Source of the DNA: Lagopus muta
Lineage: Eukaryota; Chordata; Aves; Galliformes; Phasianidae
Reading direction: 5' to 3'
Assembly (NCBI RefSeq): GCF_023343835.1
Contig: NC_064439.1
Location: forward strand, 32,376,508-32,440,507
Length of the DNA: 64,000 nucleotides
How positions within the stretch are numbered: position 1 is the first letter of the stretch; the number at the start of each line of letters is the position of its first letter. The translations under genes were made by a program, and so were the position numbers. The notes under the pieces were generated by a model. The model ran no database searches. It saw nothing but the letters and a program-made list of their open reading frames with translations, and had not been told where the DNA came from. Positions 36,470 through 49,798 of this stretch are shown here, in pieces.

Positions 36470-37170
36470 GGTTTGCAATAAGGACTGGGAATTCACTCAC
36501 CAATTACTGTCATAGGCAAAGCAGACTCAGCATAAAGGAGATTAATATAATTTATTACCTATTGATAACAGACTAGAGCACTGAGAACTAAAAGCAAACT
36601 AAATCCATCTTTTCCCCCATCTTCACTCTTCTACCTTCACCCCTCCAGCAGTACAGTGGAACAGGGGCTGCAGTCAGTCCATAATGCTTCTCGCTCCTTC
36701 ATGGTCTCTCTCTGCCTCTGCTCTCTGTGGGGTCCCTTCCATGGGATACCCTTTCAAAACTGTGGGCTTCCCACAGGCTGCAGCTCCTCAAGCGCTGCTC
36801 CAACACATGACCATACCACAGAGCCCATCCTGCAGGAACCACTTCAGCAAGGGTACCCACAAGCGACAACTCCTCTAGATACCCTGTCCCACCATGGGAT
36901 TATCCCCACAGGCTGCAGCTCTGGCCCAAGACTGCTCCTGTGGGGGCTCTCCATGGGCTGCAGTCTCCTTTTAGCCACATCCACTGTTGCACAGAAGGCT
37001 CCTCCATAGGCTACAGGGAACTTGTGGCTCAGCTCTGGCCAGCAGCGGGTCTCTTCTGGAACAGGGGCAGTTGGCTTTGGTCTGACATAAGGCAGTGTTG
37101 GACTGTGCTCATAGAAGCCACCCCTGCAGCCATCAAAAGCTTGCCATATAAGCCCAGTACACAAGTACCC
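36470..37170. mobile_element. Avian endogenous-retrovirus-type repeat block (non-coding GC-rich part)
   Basis: The left part (GGGAATTCACTCACCAATTA, then GGCAAAGCAGACTCAGC and TAATTTATTACCTATTG) and the GC-rich right part follow the order of a common bird ERV-L-type repeat as I recall it. The right part repeats short modules such as CCATGGGCTGCAG, CCACAGGCTGCAGCTC and GCTCCTGTGGGG, and ends near CTTGCCATATAAGCCCAGTA. No gag, pol or env frame is readable. Open frames at 36656-37009, 36940-37248 (plus) and 36844-37164 (minus) are by-products of the GC-rich modules. The family name is from memory and tentative. Confidence 0.5.
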
Positions 37171-38329
37171 TCAAGCCAACAGGATTCTATGTGGCTTTCT
37201 ATTTCCTCAGTCATGGTGTGCCTTATTGTATGTGCTCAGGGTAGTTAATGTAACTACCCCGTAAGCCAAGCTCTTAATTGTTCAGTTTCTTGCATAATTA
37301 TTTCCCTACCAACAGAAGAAATGTAAGTAGTAATTAAAACAAACAAACAAAAAAATCAAGTAGACAGAACGAAGGCATGCAGAAAAAGCTCCTTTTGTCA
37401 TCTTTTTCCTCTCACCTCCTTCCTACCAGAAGCAAGAAGAGTTGCACCACTCAGGTATTTCTAGATCAAGCTACAAAAGCCCCATACCTTTCCTTCAAAA
37501 ATGCCAAAGAAATCATGAAGTCTGTTCATGAAATTCTCATGGCGAATTTTATCCCTGCATTATGCAAAATTCTGTGATGTTCATTAGAAATACAGCTTTA
37601 AAGCTCACACAGTTCAATGTTCTCATTTAAAGCAACTCAACTGCTCTCTCCCATATATACATTCAAAAAAATTCCAGAAGCAAAAAAAGGCTGAGATTTT
37701 ACATGAGAGTAACATGAAAATTATTCATTCTTAACCTCTGTCATTTCCTAGGTTTTTGATGCAGTGGAGTATGAAAATGTATATGTCTCAACAATTTCTG
37801 TTTAATTGTGTCTAATGAAGCTGTGGGTGTTCTTGGCAGCTGTACATACTGATTTAGTCCTTTAATCTAACAAGCTTCTGCCCCAAATGATAACTTATGG
37901 CAGTATGTTCACTCCATACATTAAAACTGCACTGAATTAGAAAAAAATAGTTCTAGTTGTTAGTTTATTGCCTTTCAATTGTCCCAATGTCCTGTTATCA
38001 TCATATCTTTATAAAACCAGGCATATATGAGGTTTTATTCAGTCCATGTACTCTGTATATACTCCTACCCATGTACACTTCTGGAAATACAATTTTGAAA
38101 ACAAAAGGAAACTATTATTATTTTCTTCCTTTTCCTATGTTTCAAATTCTATTGCACCAGTCTGAAAGTGTCCTCCATTTTAGCTGCATCCTTGTAAAAG
38201 CATTACAATCAGAATATGTTACACATATAACTGGAGTGGCACATCACTCATTACTGCAGTGGAATTACATTTTAGCATTACTTTTTAGGACTTGCGTCTC
38301 ATACACGCCAACATTTGTTTTGCACGCTG
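37171..38329 (-). other. HIBADH: Large HIBADH intron, ordinary segment
   Basis: AT-rich sequence. A 127-codon plus-strand frame (37957-38340) has a hydrophobic, low-information translation with no recognisable domain. Nothing else seen. Confidence 0.55.
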
Positions 38330-38650
38330 ATCAGCATTAAACAGAAATTTTTGCTAATTAGTACGCAAGGATAAAGTTAGTGGTGTGAAATAAAAGAAAA
38401 CGTCTTAAGTGCACCCAGCTAATTCAAAAATCAGGCAGCAACGAGGACTTAATCGAGTGTTTTTTTCCTTAGTGATTACCAGTTTGTACATATCAACACT
38501 GAACTGTATTTTACTCCATGCTGCTTGATCACGTATCTTAATTTATTGCCTTACAATTTAATGTAATGTACTTTTGTCACCGCATCTCCCTAAAGCCAAT
38601 GTATCTTGCTATTTTTCGCTCTCCAACGATCAGAGTAAGTCTGAGGGACT
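38330..38650. promoter_or_regulatory. Candidate conserved non-coding element F
   Basis: Repeat-free sequence with GCTAATTAGTACGCAAGG, CTTAAGTGCACC (NK-like core), CAACGAGGACTTAATCGAG and CCAACGATCAGAG, retaining CpGs in an otherwise AT-rich area. Composition only; function inferred. Confidence 0.25.
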
Positions 38651-38747
38651 TATAAAAGGTTTGTCTTAATTTTTTCCCCCTCAACATAACTAGTTTACTA
38701 AATGGTGGGTTGTGGGCAAAGAAATTGTAATATTTTTAGACTCAGTG

Positions 38748-38761
38748 GCAGCAGGTGGCAA
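38748..38761 (+). promoter_or_regulatory. CTCF-like motif
   Basis: GCAGCAGGTGGCAA matches CCASYAGRKGGCRS at 12 of 14 positions on the plus strand. Weaker than the other two matches. Confidence 0.3.
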
Positions 38762-41700
38762 AAGGCACAGAGCAGAAATGAAGGTTAAGACAGCTGTAGT
38801 TTTCCTATTCTGAAAACAGAAACAGATCTTAAAGAGATTAGAGAAATAAATCTCTCTCTAGATCAGAATTAGTTCACCTGGGGCCACTGCCAATAATTAA
38901 GGGGCATTTTAAAGGGTTAAAAAGAGTAACCTTCCTGTCTAGCCAGACTTTTCTACTCATCCAAGCTGCCAAAAAAAGTTTTTTTGTTTGTTTGTTTTTA
39001 AATAATTCTATTTGAGTACTCATCCCTTCAACACCTAGCATGTTACTGCTGGTAGCCAAGTTGAGTTTTTTTTCCTGGGCTCACTGAGACAGTGTTGTGA
39101 GATAAGAGACCATTTGTATTGAAGCTGATTTCTGCTTGGTGTTGTGATCCTTTCAACAGCAGCTGCTGAGCATCTGCAGTCTCCCACATTCCTAGCAACT
39201 ACCACACTTCTCAAACACTATTCTCGTAAACGAATTAAGAATAGATGCAATTCACAAATACTATACTAAAAGCAGACTTCCAGTGGGCCTAGAAGAAAAG
39301 AATACATGCGCGTGACCTGCAAGTATTTTTAGTATTTCATTTGGTACAAAATATTAGACAATCTGGCTCAACTGCTTCTGCAAAGCGTTATCCATTTCTA
39401 TCACAATACAAACCAAAAGAGAAAGAAAACAAAGCAGAACACATACTTTCCTAGCCTCAGTTCATTATGAGCAGAGTTCTGAATGTTTTCTTTGAAAACC
39501 ATTCCTTTATGTACGTGAGATTAATAATGGAGTCTGTAAGGTCATTCTTCAGCAATTTTCAAGTTCTCTGAAAACTGAAGTGGTCAAGTCAGAAATATAA
39601 TCAAGTCAGAAACAGAAGGATGTCTATGACAAGTGTTCACCTTGTAAAGACACTATGACAACTAATTTATTCCAAAACAGATGGGAGCTGTTATTTCCAT
39701 ATAGCAAGCTTCCATCTAACTCGCATTAAAAAAAACAAAAGAACAAATATAGTTAATCTGCAATATTTTAACATACGTGATGAATGAAAAGAATATATAA
39801 TAAACACTTTCCGACATTTCACAGAACTTGTCAAAAAGTGAACTGCAGACCTGAGACTTTCAAAAGAAAAAAAATTGCAGACACAGGCAAGGATGCAGTC
39901 TAATGGAGGGACCTGTGAAGTGGTGGCGATAAAATTCTTTGGATTATGCAGTTAAGACGACAAAAACAAATGTTACAAGGCTAAACCTCCAAAATATACA
40001 ACTTTTTGATTATGTGAAGCAATCAGGTGTTGCTTCTCCTATCATTAGGTGAAAAATCCAGGGACAGGTTTTTTTTTCCCCACTGTACTTTTCTCCACAA
40101 AACTTGATATTCACCCTCCATTCCACCTATACAAAACAAACATTTAAAAAGACTAATACACGAGTAGAACATTTACTACTGAAATATTATCTGAGGATAA
40201 TGATTGTATTACAGTAGTAAATATTTCTTAAAAAATGCAATACAGTAATGGATATCTGCCTGGTGAAATTCTGAACTTGACTGTCTGTATCCCAGACTTC
40301 CATTTGTGTAATCTGACATGATGATATTGCATCACTGAAGCTGTTTCACTACCTTGTTATAGAAATTCTGGGCACGAAATAAACGAATCTACTTTGTGCA
40401 CAGATTTCTTTCAGGAGTGCCTTTTCAGTTTCACATTTAAATACCATCAAGAACGGGTAATAGAGACTCCATAATCATATTGAATTATTTTCCAGTTTAC
40501 AACCTTGTGTCAGTGTCCCTTCATTGGAGTTCTGTGCATATGTACAGCAACTTCTACACTTATGTCAGATAAGCAAGCCAACTACAAAACAAATTAACAT
40601 ACACTGAATGTATAACCAATGCAACAAAGTTCCCACTCATTTTTACAGTTAACTCAGGTATTTATGCAGTAGAACAGTCTGACATCTAAGTACAATTTTA
40701 TTCTACCATCAGTAACACAGTCATCCAACAACTTCAGAAAAATTATCTTGAGAAAATCCTAGTTCTGTTCAAGTCACAAAGGACAGAAGATCAGACACAA
40801 TGGAAACACAAGAGCACTCCTGATAGCAAAAATTATAGTTACTACCTTGATGAAGAAAGGAGAAATGATGTGTTACTCAATTATGAGGCCAATGCCAATC
40901 ATAAATGCTACCTTCCATTTCGACTATGTTCTCTGGAACAACAAATCCCTCAAGCAGCATCTCTGGGGTCACATATGAAATAAGCTTATGCTAACCAAAT
41001 CTAAGAAATTTGGATTTGGCATTTATTTTTCTTGTCTGTGCTAAAAGCCCCATTTTCCTTGGCAAGTTTACTTTGGCAAAATGCATTAATATTTGAGATT
41101 TAAATTTCAACCATTTAATGGACAGAATTATGTCAGAAGGTTTAAGTGAACCATTAGTGGTATATTCTCAGTCGTGACAAGCCATCTTTTCTTTATGACA
41201 AAATAAACTCCTAGTTCCCTCACCGTGTCTAGTACTTGCTACTGTACTTTGATGAACTGTAGAAAAGAAGTTACGACATCATGGTAAGATCTCACCAAGT
41301 TTTAAGTCACAAAACCTATGAGTGAGGAGATAAACATCCAGAGATGGCTTTAAGTAGTTATGCAAAAAGGAAACCGGGAGAAGGAAAGTACTGTCACCCA
41401 GGAGCCTCAAGTAACAACTAGAGATCTACAGTGAGATTCATTGTATAGGAAGTCTTTCTTGCCTGGGAGAAGAATGTTCACTTGAAATATTTCACTAGAG
41501 GAAGTTAAAATGAAGCCATATGGCCACCTGGTCAAAGCAAGGAAGACTGGGCCAATGGAGAGCTATCATTAATGAGGTCAAGAGACACACACAATTAAAC
41601 TGTCAAGGTGATAGCTATGCCACAGATAAGATAACCTAATAGAAAAAAGAAAAAAGAAGGTGGATCAGAGAATTTAATCTTGTGGAGTGACAGGCAGGAA

Positions 41701-44700
41701 CATTTTAGTCACAGCTTTCAATCATCCTAGATAAAGAAAGCTTCCTTCTGGTACCTTGAATGGCTTCTTTGCAATTTGCTTTGTCACTGTTACGATCGGT
41801 TTTTCTATTCTAGCTGCTTCCACTTTACTGTGGGGTACAGCCTGCTGCATCAGTTCCCAAGCAAAATGAAGTTCTACAACAGGCTCATCTTAGCTTCAAA
41901 GCAGGAAGCATTGTATTAAATTTATTGCCACTTAATACGCTCCCTTTTGAAGTTCTGCAGAAAACACAAACCAGGGGTCACAGATTCAGGACAGCAGTAC
42001 CATGCAACAAATCATGTGCCAGCCTCCTGCAGTTCTCCCCAAACCTCTACCAGAGAAGGTCCATCACAGTGGTGGTCTGATAGCACTCCTTTCACTAGAA
42101 CAGTCAAGTCCTCCTTCTTGTCTTGTAACTCTGTTCTCTTGACTATGTTGGTTAAGACTCTACTTTCGTTGCAATAGCTGAGGGATCTAATAAAAATTAT
42201 AGATGCTCTGGCCACGCATCCCACAGCCACTCTGGATACTCTGCTAATTGCAACAAGTGCAAGTGGATGATAATCACTAGAATAAATACTCTCCCGCACT
42301 CTGAGAAAGGACAGAGATGGAAATAGACATATTTAGTTACTTTTTTCTTTTCCTTATCAATAGCAACATTACAAATCTGCCTGCATACTGAATTGTATCT
42401 CTTACACATAATGACTTAAATTGATAGTGCTGGTCTTGGTAATGATGTAGAGATATTGCCAAAAGAGGATACAACAGGAGCATTTCCATAAACATCTCCC
42501 CAGCCAGAGAAGGCAGTAGATGAACATCAATACAGTCACCTCAGTTCCTACAGTAAAATTGTATTAGTTTACACAAAGAAGGGTGCTTGTGTCCTAGTTA
42601 TTTTGGAAGTGATGCTAAATATCAGGTACCAGAACTAAAGAGTATGTCAGGAGAAATGAAATATTTTGTGAGGTTCATCACTCCAGTGAGTCACTGTGTT
42701 CACCCAGGCAATATTTCTCCAGCACGTTTCAAATCCCTACAGCAAAGTTTTCTTTACTGGAAAGAATCTCTGCATCTATGCATACCATTGACTATATTAA
42801 ACTGAAGAGGCATATAAACTCCTTCCTACAGATCTGTTTGGGAGATTATTTCCCATGAGAACAAGATGTATTGATGTCACCAAACCAGTCAGATATCAGT
42901 TCTTTTCATCACAAGGTATGAAAAAACACCTCTATGATCTGTATTTTATCTGCAGTTGGAGATGGTCCACGAGTTTCATCCTTATCTCCTGTGTTTTGTC
43001 CCTTTCACTGAAAAAGGTACTGGCCATTTACATAACATGTTAAATGTCACTCTCTGAAGCTCTCACACAGCTATTTTTATGATCTCTAGGAAGTCATTGG
43101 GAAAGCCAATGAAAACACATGGGCTGAAGCACTAGGAATACGTGAAGGAAAGCTCAGAACTACATCTTTGTATTTATTAACAATCACCAATCATTCTCAA
43201 GTCAGCATCAGTACTCAAATAAAAAACAGCTGATTGAAAATAAATGCCACTACCAAAAAGTATTAATAGACATCAAACTGTGGAAATGACTTGAAGAACG
43301 TGCACTCTGTGTTATCAGGGTAGTGAAAGGGACAAATAAAGGAGAATACCAGACCTACAAAATTCTGCTAGACCTCTGGCAGCGGATTATACGCACCTAA
43401 TGCATGGCTAGCTAGAAATCCGTCTATCCATCAGGCTTTGGACACACTGTAATAAGACAGTGCGGATACAAATCAGGCAAGAATTCCCACTACACAGAAA
43501 CGAGGTAAAGGAGAACGAACAACGTCTAGAAGAGCCATGGAAAAAAAAATCCCACCACACAGCACAATGCATGAACTTCAACCCATACCAAAATACATAG
43601 CATCACTTCTGTAATAGTTTATGTAGAAGCAAATTCTTATAGGACCCCAGTACATTAGTTCCCCACTGAACTGAGCTGATTTCACAATCCTTACTATTTT
43701 TCTGGAGATGTTCCTATTGTGGACCTAGCTAACCATAAGACATTTGTTCCCTTTGGTAAATAAAGCTCCCAGCAAATACCACTGCAGTTCACCAATACTA
43801 GATGTATACACACAAAATAGAGAAAATGTATAGCAGTTGCTCTAAGATCATGGATGTCAATCCTGTGAAAACAAAAAGAAAGAAGTGTATCAAATGATAC
43901 ACTATTTACAATACATTCTGAGCTAAAACAGATTGTGTGGTTTTTCCCACATGTAAATAAGAATCTTTATAAGCTAAAGCTTAAAATGTAGACAGCTAAT
44001 GTATTTTCTGCTTTAAAACTAACTAGAAACAGCTCAGTTATTATGGCAACAGACAGAAAAGGAAGGTCTGTAACACTGAAGTTTAAAAGCTAAGTAATTA
44101 TGTGCCCATGTAGTGTTTATAGTCAGAAAAGGGCTTGACTATTTGACCTGTAGCAAAATATATCGGTATTGCTGATAAGACTAGTAATGCATACATGCCT
44201 TCTGCAGACAGTGTCTCTGTTGATAAATTATGCCAGACATTTTTCAGAATTGGCTCTTATAATGTTTTACCTTTAGCTCAGTTAAATGATCAGTTTTCAG
44301 TTTCTGGGATCCTACTATTAGAAGTGCTCCCAGGTACCTTTTTTTTTTTTAATTTAAAATATTACTTTTATCTAGCTTGCATCTAATACTCACGTGCCAG
44401 TTCATGACAAAAGTTACTCCTTTGTTCATCCATTCCTAGAATACCATCAGAGATAGGATAGCAATAACTTACATGGCAGCCCTCCAGGGCAGTATTTTTG
44501 CTTTATCTGGCCACTTAATATCTTCTAACAGTTTAAAAGGTCTTCAAAAAAAATGTATTAAACAGCTAAGCATTACTCTGGCAGAACAGCAAGGTGCTTA
44601 CTCTTAAATGCAATGTATAATTAAGTGAAAGGCAGTACAGCATAATACAATTTGATCTCATTACGTTTGCTGTCAGACAGAAAAAAGAAAAGAAAGCAGC

Positions 44701-45106
44701 AAACTAAATTTCCAGGGAAAGATAATATACCATAGTTCTTAATATCCTCATGTTGAGAGGGTTACTGAAGTATCCCCTCAACATATGTAAAAATGTGGTC
44801 ACAGTGCCATAAATTCAGTATGTGGGAAGTGTTGGTACTAATTACTGGTATAGAACCTTGACATTACATATTGCAAAAACTAAGCATCAACTAGACCAGC
44901 TCTCTGACAGCAAAGAGATAATTATTAGGCTTCTACTCTCACAGAATTCCCAGGTCTTATTAATTCCAGTGTGTGCACAGACACACAAAACTCAAAAGAA
45001 TGGAAGCTTCTCTCACTGTGATATGATAACCCACTTTAAAAACAACAACAAAAAAAACCCAAACAACACAGAGAATAACTCCTTTGTTATGGGCTTATTT
45101 ATAGCT

Positions 45107-45110
<4 letters not shown>
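38762..45110 (-). other. HIBADH: Large HIBADH intron, ordinary segment
   Basis: AT-rich intronic DNA with no exon or interspersed repeat that I recognise. A (TTTG)n run sits near 38978-38999. A patch around 43340-43530 has slightly more CpGs (GGATTATACGCACC, AATCCGTCTATCC, ACGAACAACGTC) but no other signal. Confidence 0.55.

Positions 45111-45137
<27 letters not shown>
45111..45137. repeat. Poly-T run, 27 bases
   Basis: Uninterrupted T homopolymer. No retroposed body is recognised on either side. Confidence 0.9.
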
Positions 45138-45142
<5 letters not shown>

Positions 45143-45776
45143 TCACAGGAGCATCTATAGATGTGACTGACTAAATATGCCAGCAGTTTCTGTCAGGCTG
45201 CACACTTTGAAAGAGATCTACTTGTTACCTTTCCTTTAGTATTTGTCACTATCTATTCAAGACAAAGACAACCCAGCAAATTTGTGACTCAATCTGTTTG
45301 TTCACTCCAATGCAGTGAAAATCACGTGCTCAGAGAAGTTGTGGGTTCATGTATCAACTTGTCCTAATTCTGGATCCCACACACATCCCAAAGCCTGGTT
45401 TAGAACTAGTTGGGTAACACAAATATTAAGTCCAACACATCACTGGATCACTGTTAGATATGCTAAGAACAATTCTATAGACGATGTCACACCCAAACAA
45501 GACAATTTTAGGCTAACTTAAAGCCTCTTGGACAGCTAGGCTGATCTTATTTATCCTTCCCCTACGATTTCTCTAGAGAACCCAACATTTTACTTGCCTC
45601 TCCATTTTTACTGGTGAAACACTGATATTATGCTGAGAACACAAATATCCCTCATTCAATGCATTATGTGGAACAAAGGGCTTACAATAAAGCAATGTCA
45701 TAGGCTTTTTTCCAGTGTCTAATCACACTTATCTGCATTTTTCATAACACTTTGTAATTATTTATATATAAATAAC

Positions 45777-45789
45777 ATATATATATATA
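45777..45789. repeat. (AT)n short microsatellite
   Basis: Six AT units inside an AT-rich stretch. Confidence 0.75.
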
Positions 45790-45819
45790 AAGTCCTCTCA
45801 GTACTGTGAGGCATTGCAG

Positions 45820-46070
45820 CGTTGTAAATTATAAACATCAAAAGATTGTGCACGGACACAACAATTGAGATCACAACACGATTAAGTTACTGTCAAACTG
45901 AAAAATCTATCAATTCTCCTTTCTGTAAACGTTTATAGTTGCACCAAAAATTAATTCACTGGATAATCATTAATGTAGCAGAAATAATCCAGCAAGAAAA
46001 CAAGGTGCACACTACTACAATTACTGTCATTTTATGGCTTCAATACATATTTGTGTGGAAGGCTGAATGC
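45820..46070. promoter_or_regulatory. Candidate conserved non-coding element G
   Basis: Unique sequence containing GTGCACGGACACAACAATTG (with a SOX-like ACAAT core), CACGATTAAGTTAC, TAAACGTTTATAG, and AATTAATTCACTGGATAATCATTAATG with several homeodomain cores. Repeat-free and non-coding. Weak support. Confidence 0.25.
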
Positions 46071-47538
46071 AGTAAACACAGAGAACATCTTATTACTCAG
46101 TAATGCACACAGTCAACTACCTCATTGGCATTATAAAATTGTTATTTTGGGTTGCTGTTGTTGTAAGGAAATTTTACACTTTTTGTTATTCATTTTATTG
46201 GCTCATTTCTGATGTGTACGGTAGGGCAATGTAAGATAAGAGAAAAGAACAGGGATATAAATGCACACATGCATACTATTTAACTTGCCCTACATATGCC
46301 AACACCTAAAAAAATACAGTTCATAGGTGAGAACTTTAAACAGTTTACGAGCACTACTACTAGCTTTAAATATTATTTCTGACATCATTAAAAAGAGTCA
46401 AATGGGAACACAAAATGATATACTTAAAGCCTGAACCATTTTTTTTAAACCAGTTGTCACCCTAATTGGTGTTTTATTTTTAAGAAAACAAAAAAGTACA
46501 AAAGTGCTTATATCAGCAAGATTGTTTACAAACCCATAAAAGACAGAAATGCTTGTTCTTCCAGAATGTATATTGTTCCTTCAGAGAGGAAACCCTTTGC
46601 CTGTTGCCTAGGAGAATATTACTGCTTTTGCACTGTAAAATTAAATTAGTACTTGGATGCTGAACAGGTTGATAACATCCTGTTCTGTGATGCAATCCAT
46701 TCCTTTCCCTGTGAACCCTTCCATTTATTTGTGACAGCAGTCATCTAACCATTTGTACTAGATAAAGAAAAACAATACATTTCCAAGAACTACATAGCTG
46801 AGATTTTCTTATTATAGTTATTCATTGTCCCGAGAGGAGTAAGATCTGCAGTCTCACCACAGTGTGCCCAGCCAGGTACAGCCCTGAACAAAGATGCAGA
46901 ACAATTTAAGTGCAGTAGAAAGGTTGTAACAGGACTTACATCACGATAGTGTTCGTAACTATTTTCAGTAGTACTCCATTATACAACCAATGTCAGCTGT
47001 GAATCCTGCTTTAAAAGCATGTTCTGCAGATTTCATTTCTGGAACTGGTGAAAGCTTCTTAGCTCTTACCTTATCATCAGTTTACTGATCTGTTTTACAC
47101 CTGGTTTGCAAAATTATGACTCTCTAATCCTAAAAAAGGTGAAGCCAATGGTCTTGGGCATCTGCTGTAAAAGCTGGAGGGTGTTTTCTACACAAGTAGC
47201 AGTAATTTTGTTCTCTACATTTATTTCTAAGCACATATCAGCAGAAGTATTAACCACAGGTTAGAAATTTAACGTGGTACCATTAATGTGATATCTGCAT
47301 TTTCCACTAACCAATGTCGGGCTAAAAAAGATAATTAGATTTTGTTTTATTTTAGTAGTGGGATCCCAATGCATCTGTTATGGATCTAACAGTCCTTGGC
47401 AGTGTGCAGAATTTTTTTATTCCCCTAAGAAAAGACATTTCTGTAATTTTTGAAATTCATGTAGGGATAGAAAAAACATCACTGGGGTCATCAACTGCAA
47501 AAAAATCATACGCACAGACACAACCTTTATATATGTAT

Positions 47539-47554
47539 ACACACACACACACAC
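47539..47554. repeat. (AC)n microsatellite
   Basis: Eight AC units preceded by a short ATATGTAT stretch. Confidence 0.85.
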
Positions 47555-48025
47555 GTTATCTTATAAAATTCCACTTTTGACAATAAAGTATGCAAACACT
47601 TTTCATATTTTCTAAGGACCACATTTTGCATGCTTAAGCATTTCCATTTTTACTGACCCAAAAGCTAAAAACTTTTATAAACAGAAAGGAAAAAAATAAT
47701 CAGAAGCGTCTACATAGGAACTAATTCTTGTAAAGTTTAAAGCAGTAAGTATACAAACACTATAAAATCCAGCCACTCTAAAAGGGTGGTTGGTGTAACT
47801 GATGACAGTAATTAAACATCCCCATTATATGCTTTTATTGAATTTTCTAATTTAAAATGTTATTTCAAATCACTTCAAAAATGGGCAAAGCAATACACAA
47901 CATTAGCACCTTTTTGACTCAATATGCATACATGCATTACTTACATCAAGTGAAAAGTCAAAGAGAAATCTCTTTTCTGAAGACGTTCAAATGCATTTTA
48001 TTAGTTCGTTCCTCTCCCAATCCCC

Positions 48026-48043
48026 TTTTTTTTTTTTTTTTTT
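48026..48043. repeat. Poly-T run, 18 bases
   Basis: Uninterrupted T homopolymer. Confidence 0.85.
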
Positions 48044-48319
48044 AAATCAGGCTAACTCAGCGCAGTGGATCTTAAAATACACCCATATTGTTTCTTCCTT
48101 TAATCCAGACATTACTGCTCTATGATTCTCATTATTGCTCCCAGTAGCAGTGGTGTCACACCAGACTGAGCTGGCAGACGCAGAATCAAAACTGTGTTAT
48201 GATTAAACAGGTCTATAAGAAAAACACTCCAAGTTGCAGAGATTCTTTCCTCAGCAACCATTATTTTTAATGAGGCCAGTTTACTTTTGGAATCTTGGCA
48301 AAAAACAGTCATTTACTCT

Positions 48320-48500
48320 AGTCCTAGAGCAATGACTGCAAACTGGGCAAATATAAAGATTACATGCAACGTAAAATCTGCATGTGCATATCATTACACG
48401 AGGAAAGCATGATGTGCTGGGAAAGAGGCCTGTCAAGCTATCGTGTTTGTTAATGAAAAGAACAGTCTTATTCCAAAACAGTCTACTGTATCAGATTTGA
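48320..48500. promoter_or_regulatory. Candidate conserved non-coding element H
   Basis: Repeat-free stretch with TGCATGTGCATATCATTACA, CACGAGGAAAGCATGATG and TATCGTGTTTGTTAATG (forkhead- and homeodomain-like cores). Weak, composition-based call. Confidence 0.2.
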
Positions 48501-49798
48501 TAGAGCAAGTGTTAACTAAACATTGTGCTTAAAAGCTTTGATGAGAAAATCTAACACGTTAAACCAAGAAACAGTTCAAGGACAGCAGGAGGCAATTCCA
48601 GAACACAGGCACAATCTATAAAGGCAAAGTACCACAGCTTTTTGATGTTAAGTAAGTAGCAATATCAGTATACAACAAAGCTTAAAAGCAGACTGTTGTA
48701 TCAAGTTTAAAAGTTTAATATCCAGGGTCAAAAGCCTCAATTACCTATTCTACTACTACTCCTCTTAGGGCACAGATCAATGTTACTTTTAAAGACTTAT
48801 TTGCTTAAAGCATTACCTGAATGATCATCTTTTTTTCTTATTCTCTTAGTATCTGGATTTTTAGTATTTTCATTATGCTGCATCTCAGACATTCAGATTA
48901 AGGCAAAACATGTATATTTGGACTTGAACAAGGTGGGAGGTCAGAGACACTTAATTTGAAAACATACATTTCTTAAAATGGGCTGTGTCCATTAAGTGCA
49001 CTAAGAAAAAGGGCAATAGCACAAGAGGAGTGGCACTTAGTAAAACTGCAGGTAAATTACTGCAATAGCATTTAGGCTGAAAGCATTAAAGTACACATTC
49101 AAAAAATACAGGAATGGGAAAAAAAAAGTCCCTCTTACACAGACTAGGGATTTATTACACTTTTGACTACGCTATTGTATTAAATTTGTCAAACAGGCCA
49201 CATGACACATGTTATTAAGCATGTAATAGTTTAGTTAAGTGATGAAAGATGATTTCCTAGTTTTTTGTAAGGGCCGTGTGCTTTCTTTTATCTGTTTCTA
49301 AAACAGTATGGAGGGTATGATTAAATAGTAACTAAAAAACATTTGTAAGGCAAAAGAAGATTCAAAAACAATTTCATAAATTTGCTTTTTTTAATTTCAT
49401 TTTGGAGATATCAAGATACCTTTACACTCAATACAAGAAACCATATGGATTCCTCTACATATACTCTTATGTCTCTGCACTCCACAGCTTTTAAGAAATC
49501 ACTGTGAGCATCCCAGCAGACAAATCTAAGTTCATTCATTAACTTAAACAGGAATACAGTTCTGTTGTTGTTGCCTTACCAAAGAGTAAATACTCTGGTA
49601 TGGCAGTTTTAATACTTCTTAATGTTTGTAAACAAAATGTAGCACCACTACTGTTTAAAGTAATATTAATGATCATATATTATAAATTAAGCCCTAAAAC
49701 CTAGAGAAAATAAATAAATGGAGTGAAGGGGAAAACTGTACTCTGTACCAAAGTTTTCATAAATTATCCAGTGCTCATGGTGAGCAGGCTAGGCTACA

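Larger units (their letters stand above)
46071..48320 (-). other. HIBADH: Large HIBADH intron, ordinary segment
   Basis: AT-rich. An AC microsatellite lies at 47539-47554 and an 18-base T-run at 48026-48043. Nothing else recognised. Confidence 0.55.

Noticed and set aside
36656..37248. Frames of 100-117 codons on both strands
   Set aside because: They lie inside the GC-rich ERV-type repeat block and reflect its modular composition.
37957..38340. 127-codon plus-strand frame
   Set aside because: Hydrophobic low-information translation of T-rich sequence with no motif.
41040..41070. Met-Gly context on the minus strand (AAAATGGGGC) as the HIBADH exon before 13752
   Set aside because: Following codons do not read VFMDAPVSG in any frame and no splice donor fits.
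41520..41545. GGCCACCTGGTCAAAG as another CTCF site
   Set aside because: Too many mismatches to the consensus core.
42720..42740. GTTTCAAATCCC as a tRNA B-box
   Set aside because: No A-box at proper distance and no cloverleaf can be drawn.
45111..45137. Poly-T run as the tail of a minus-strand retrocopy
   Set aside because: Sequence to the right shows no gene or SINE body.
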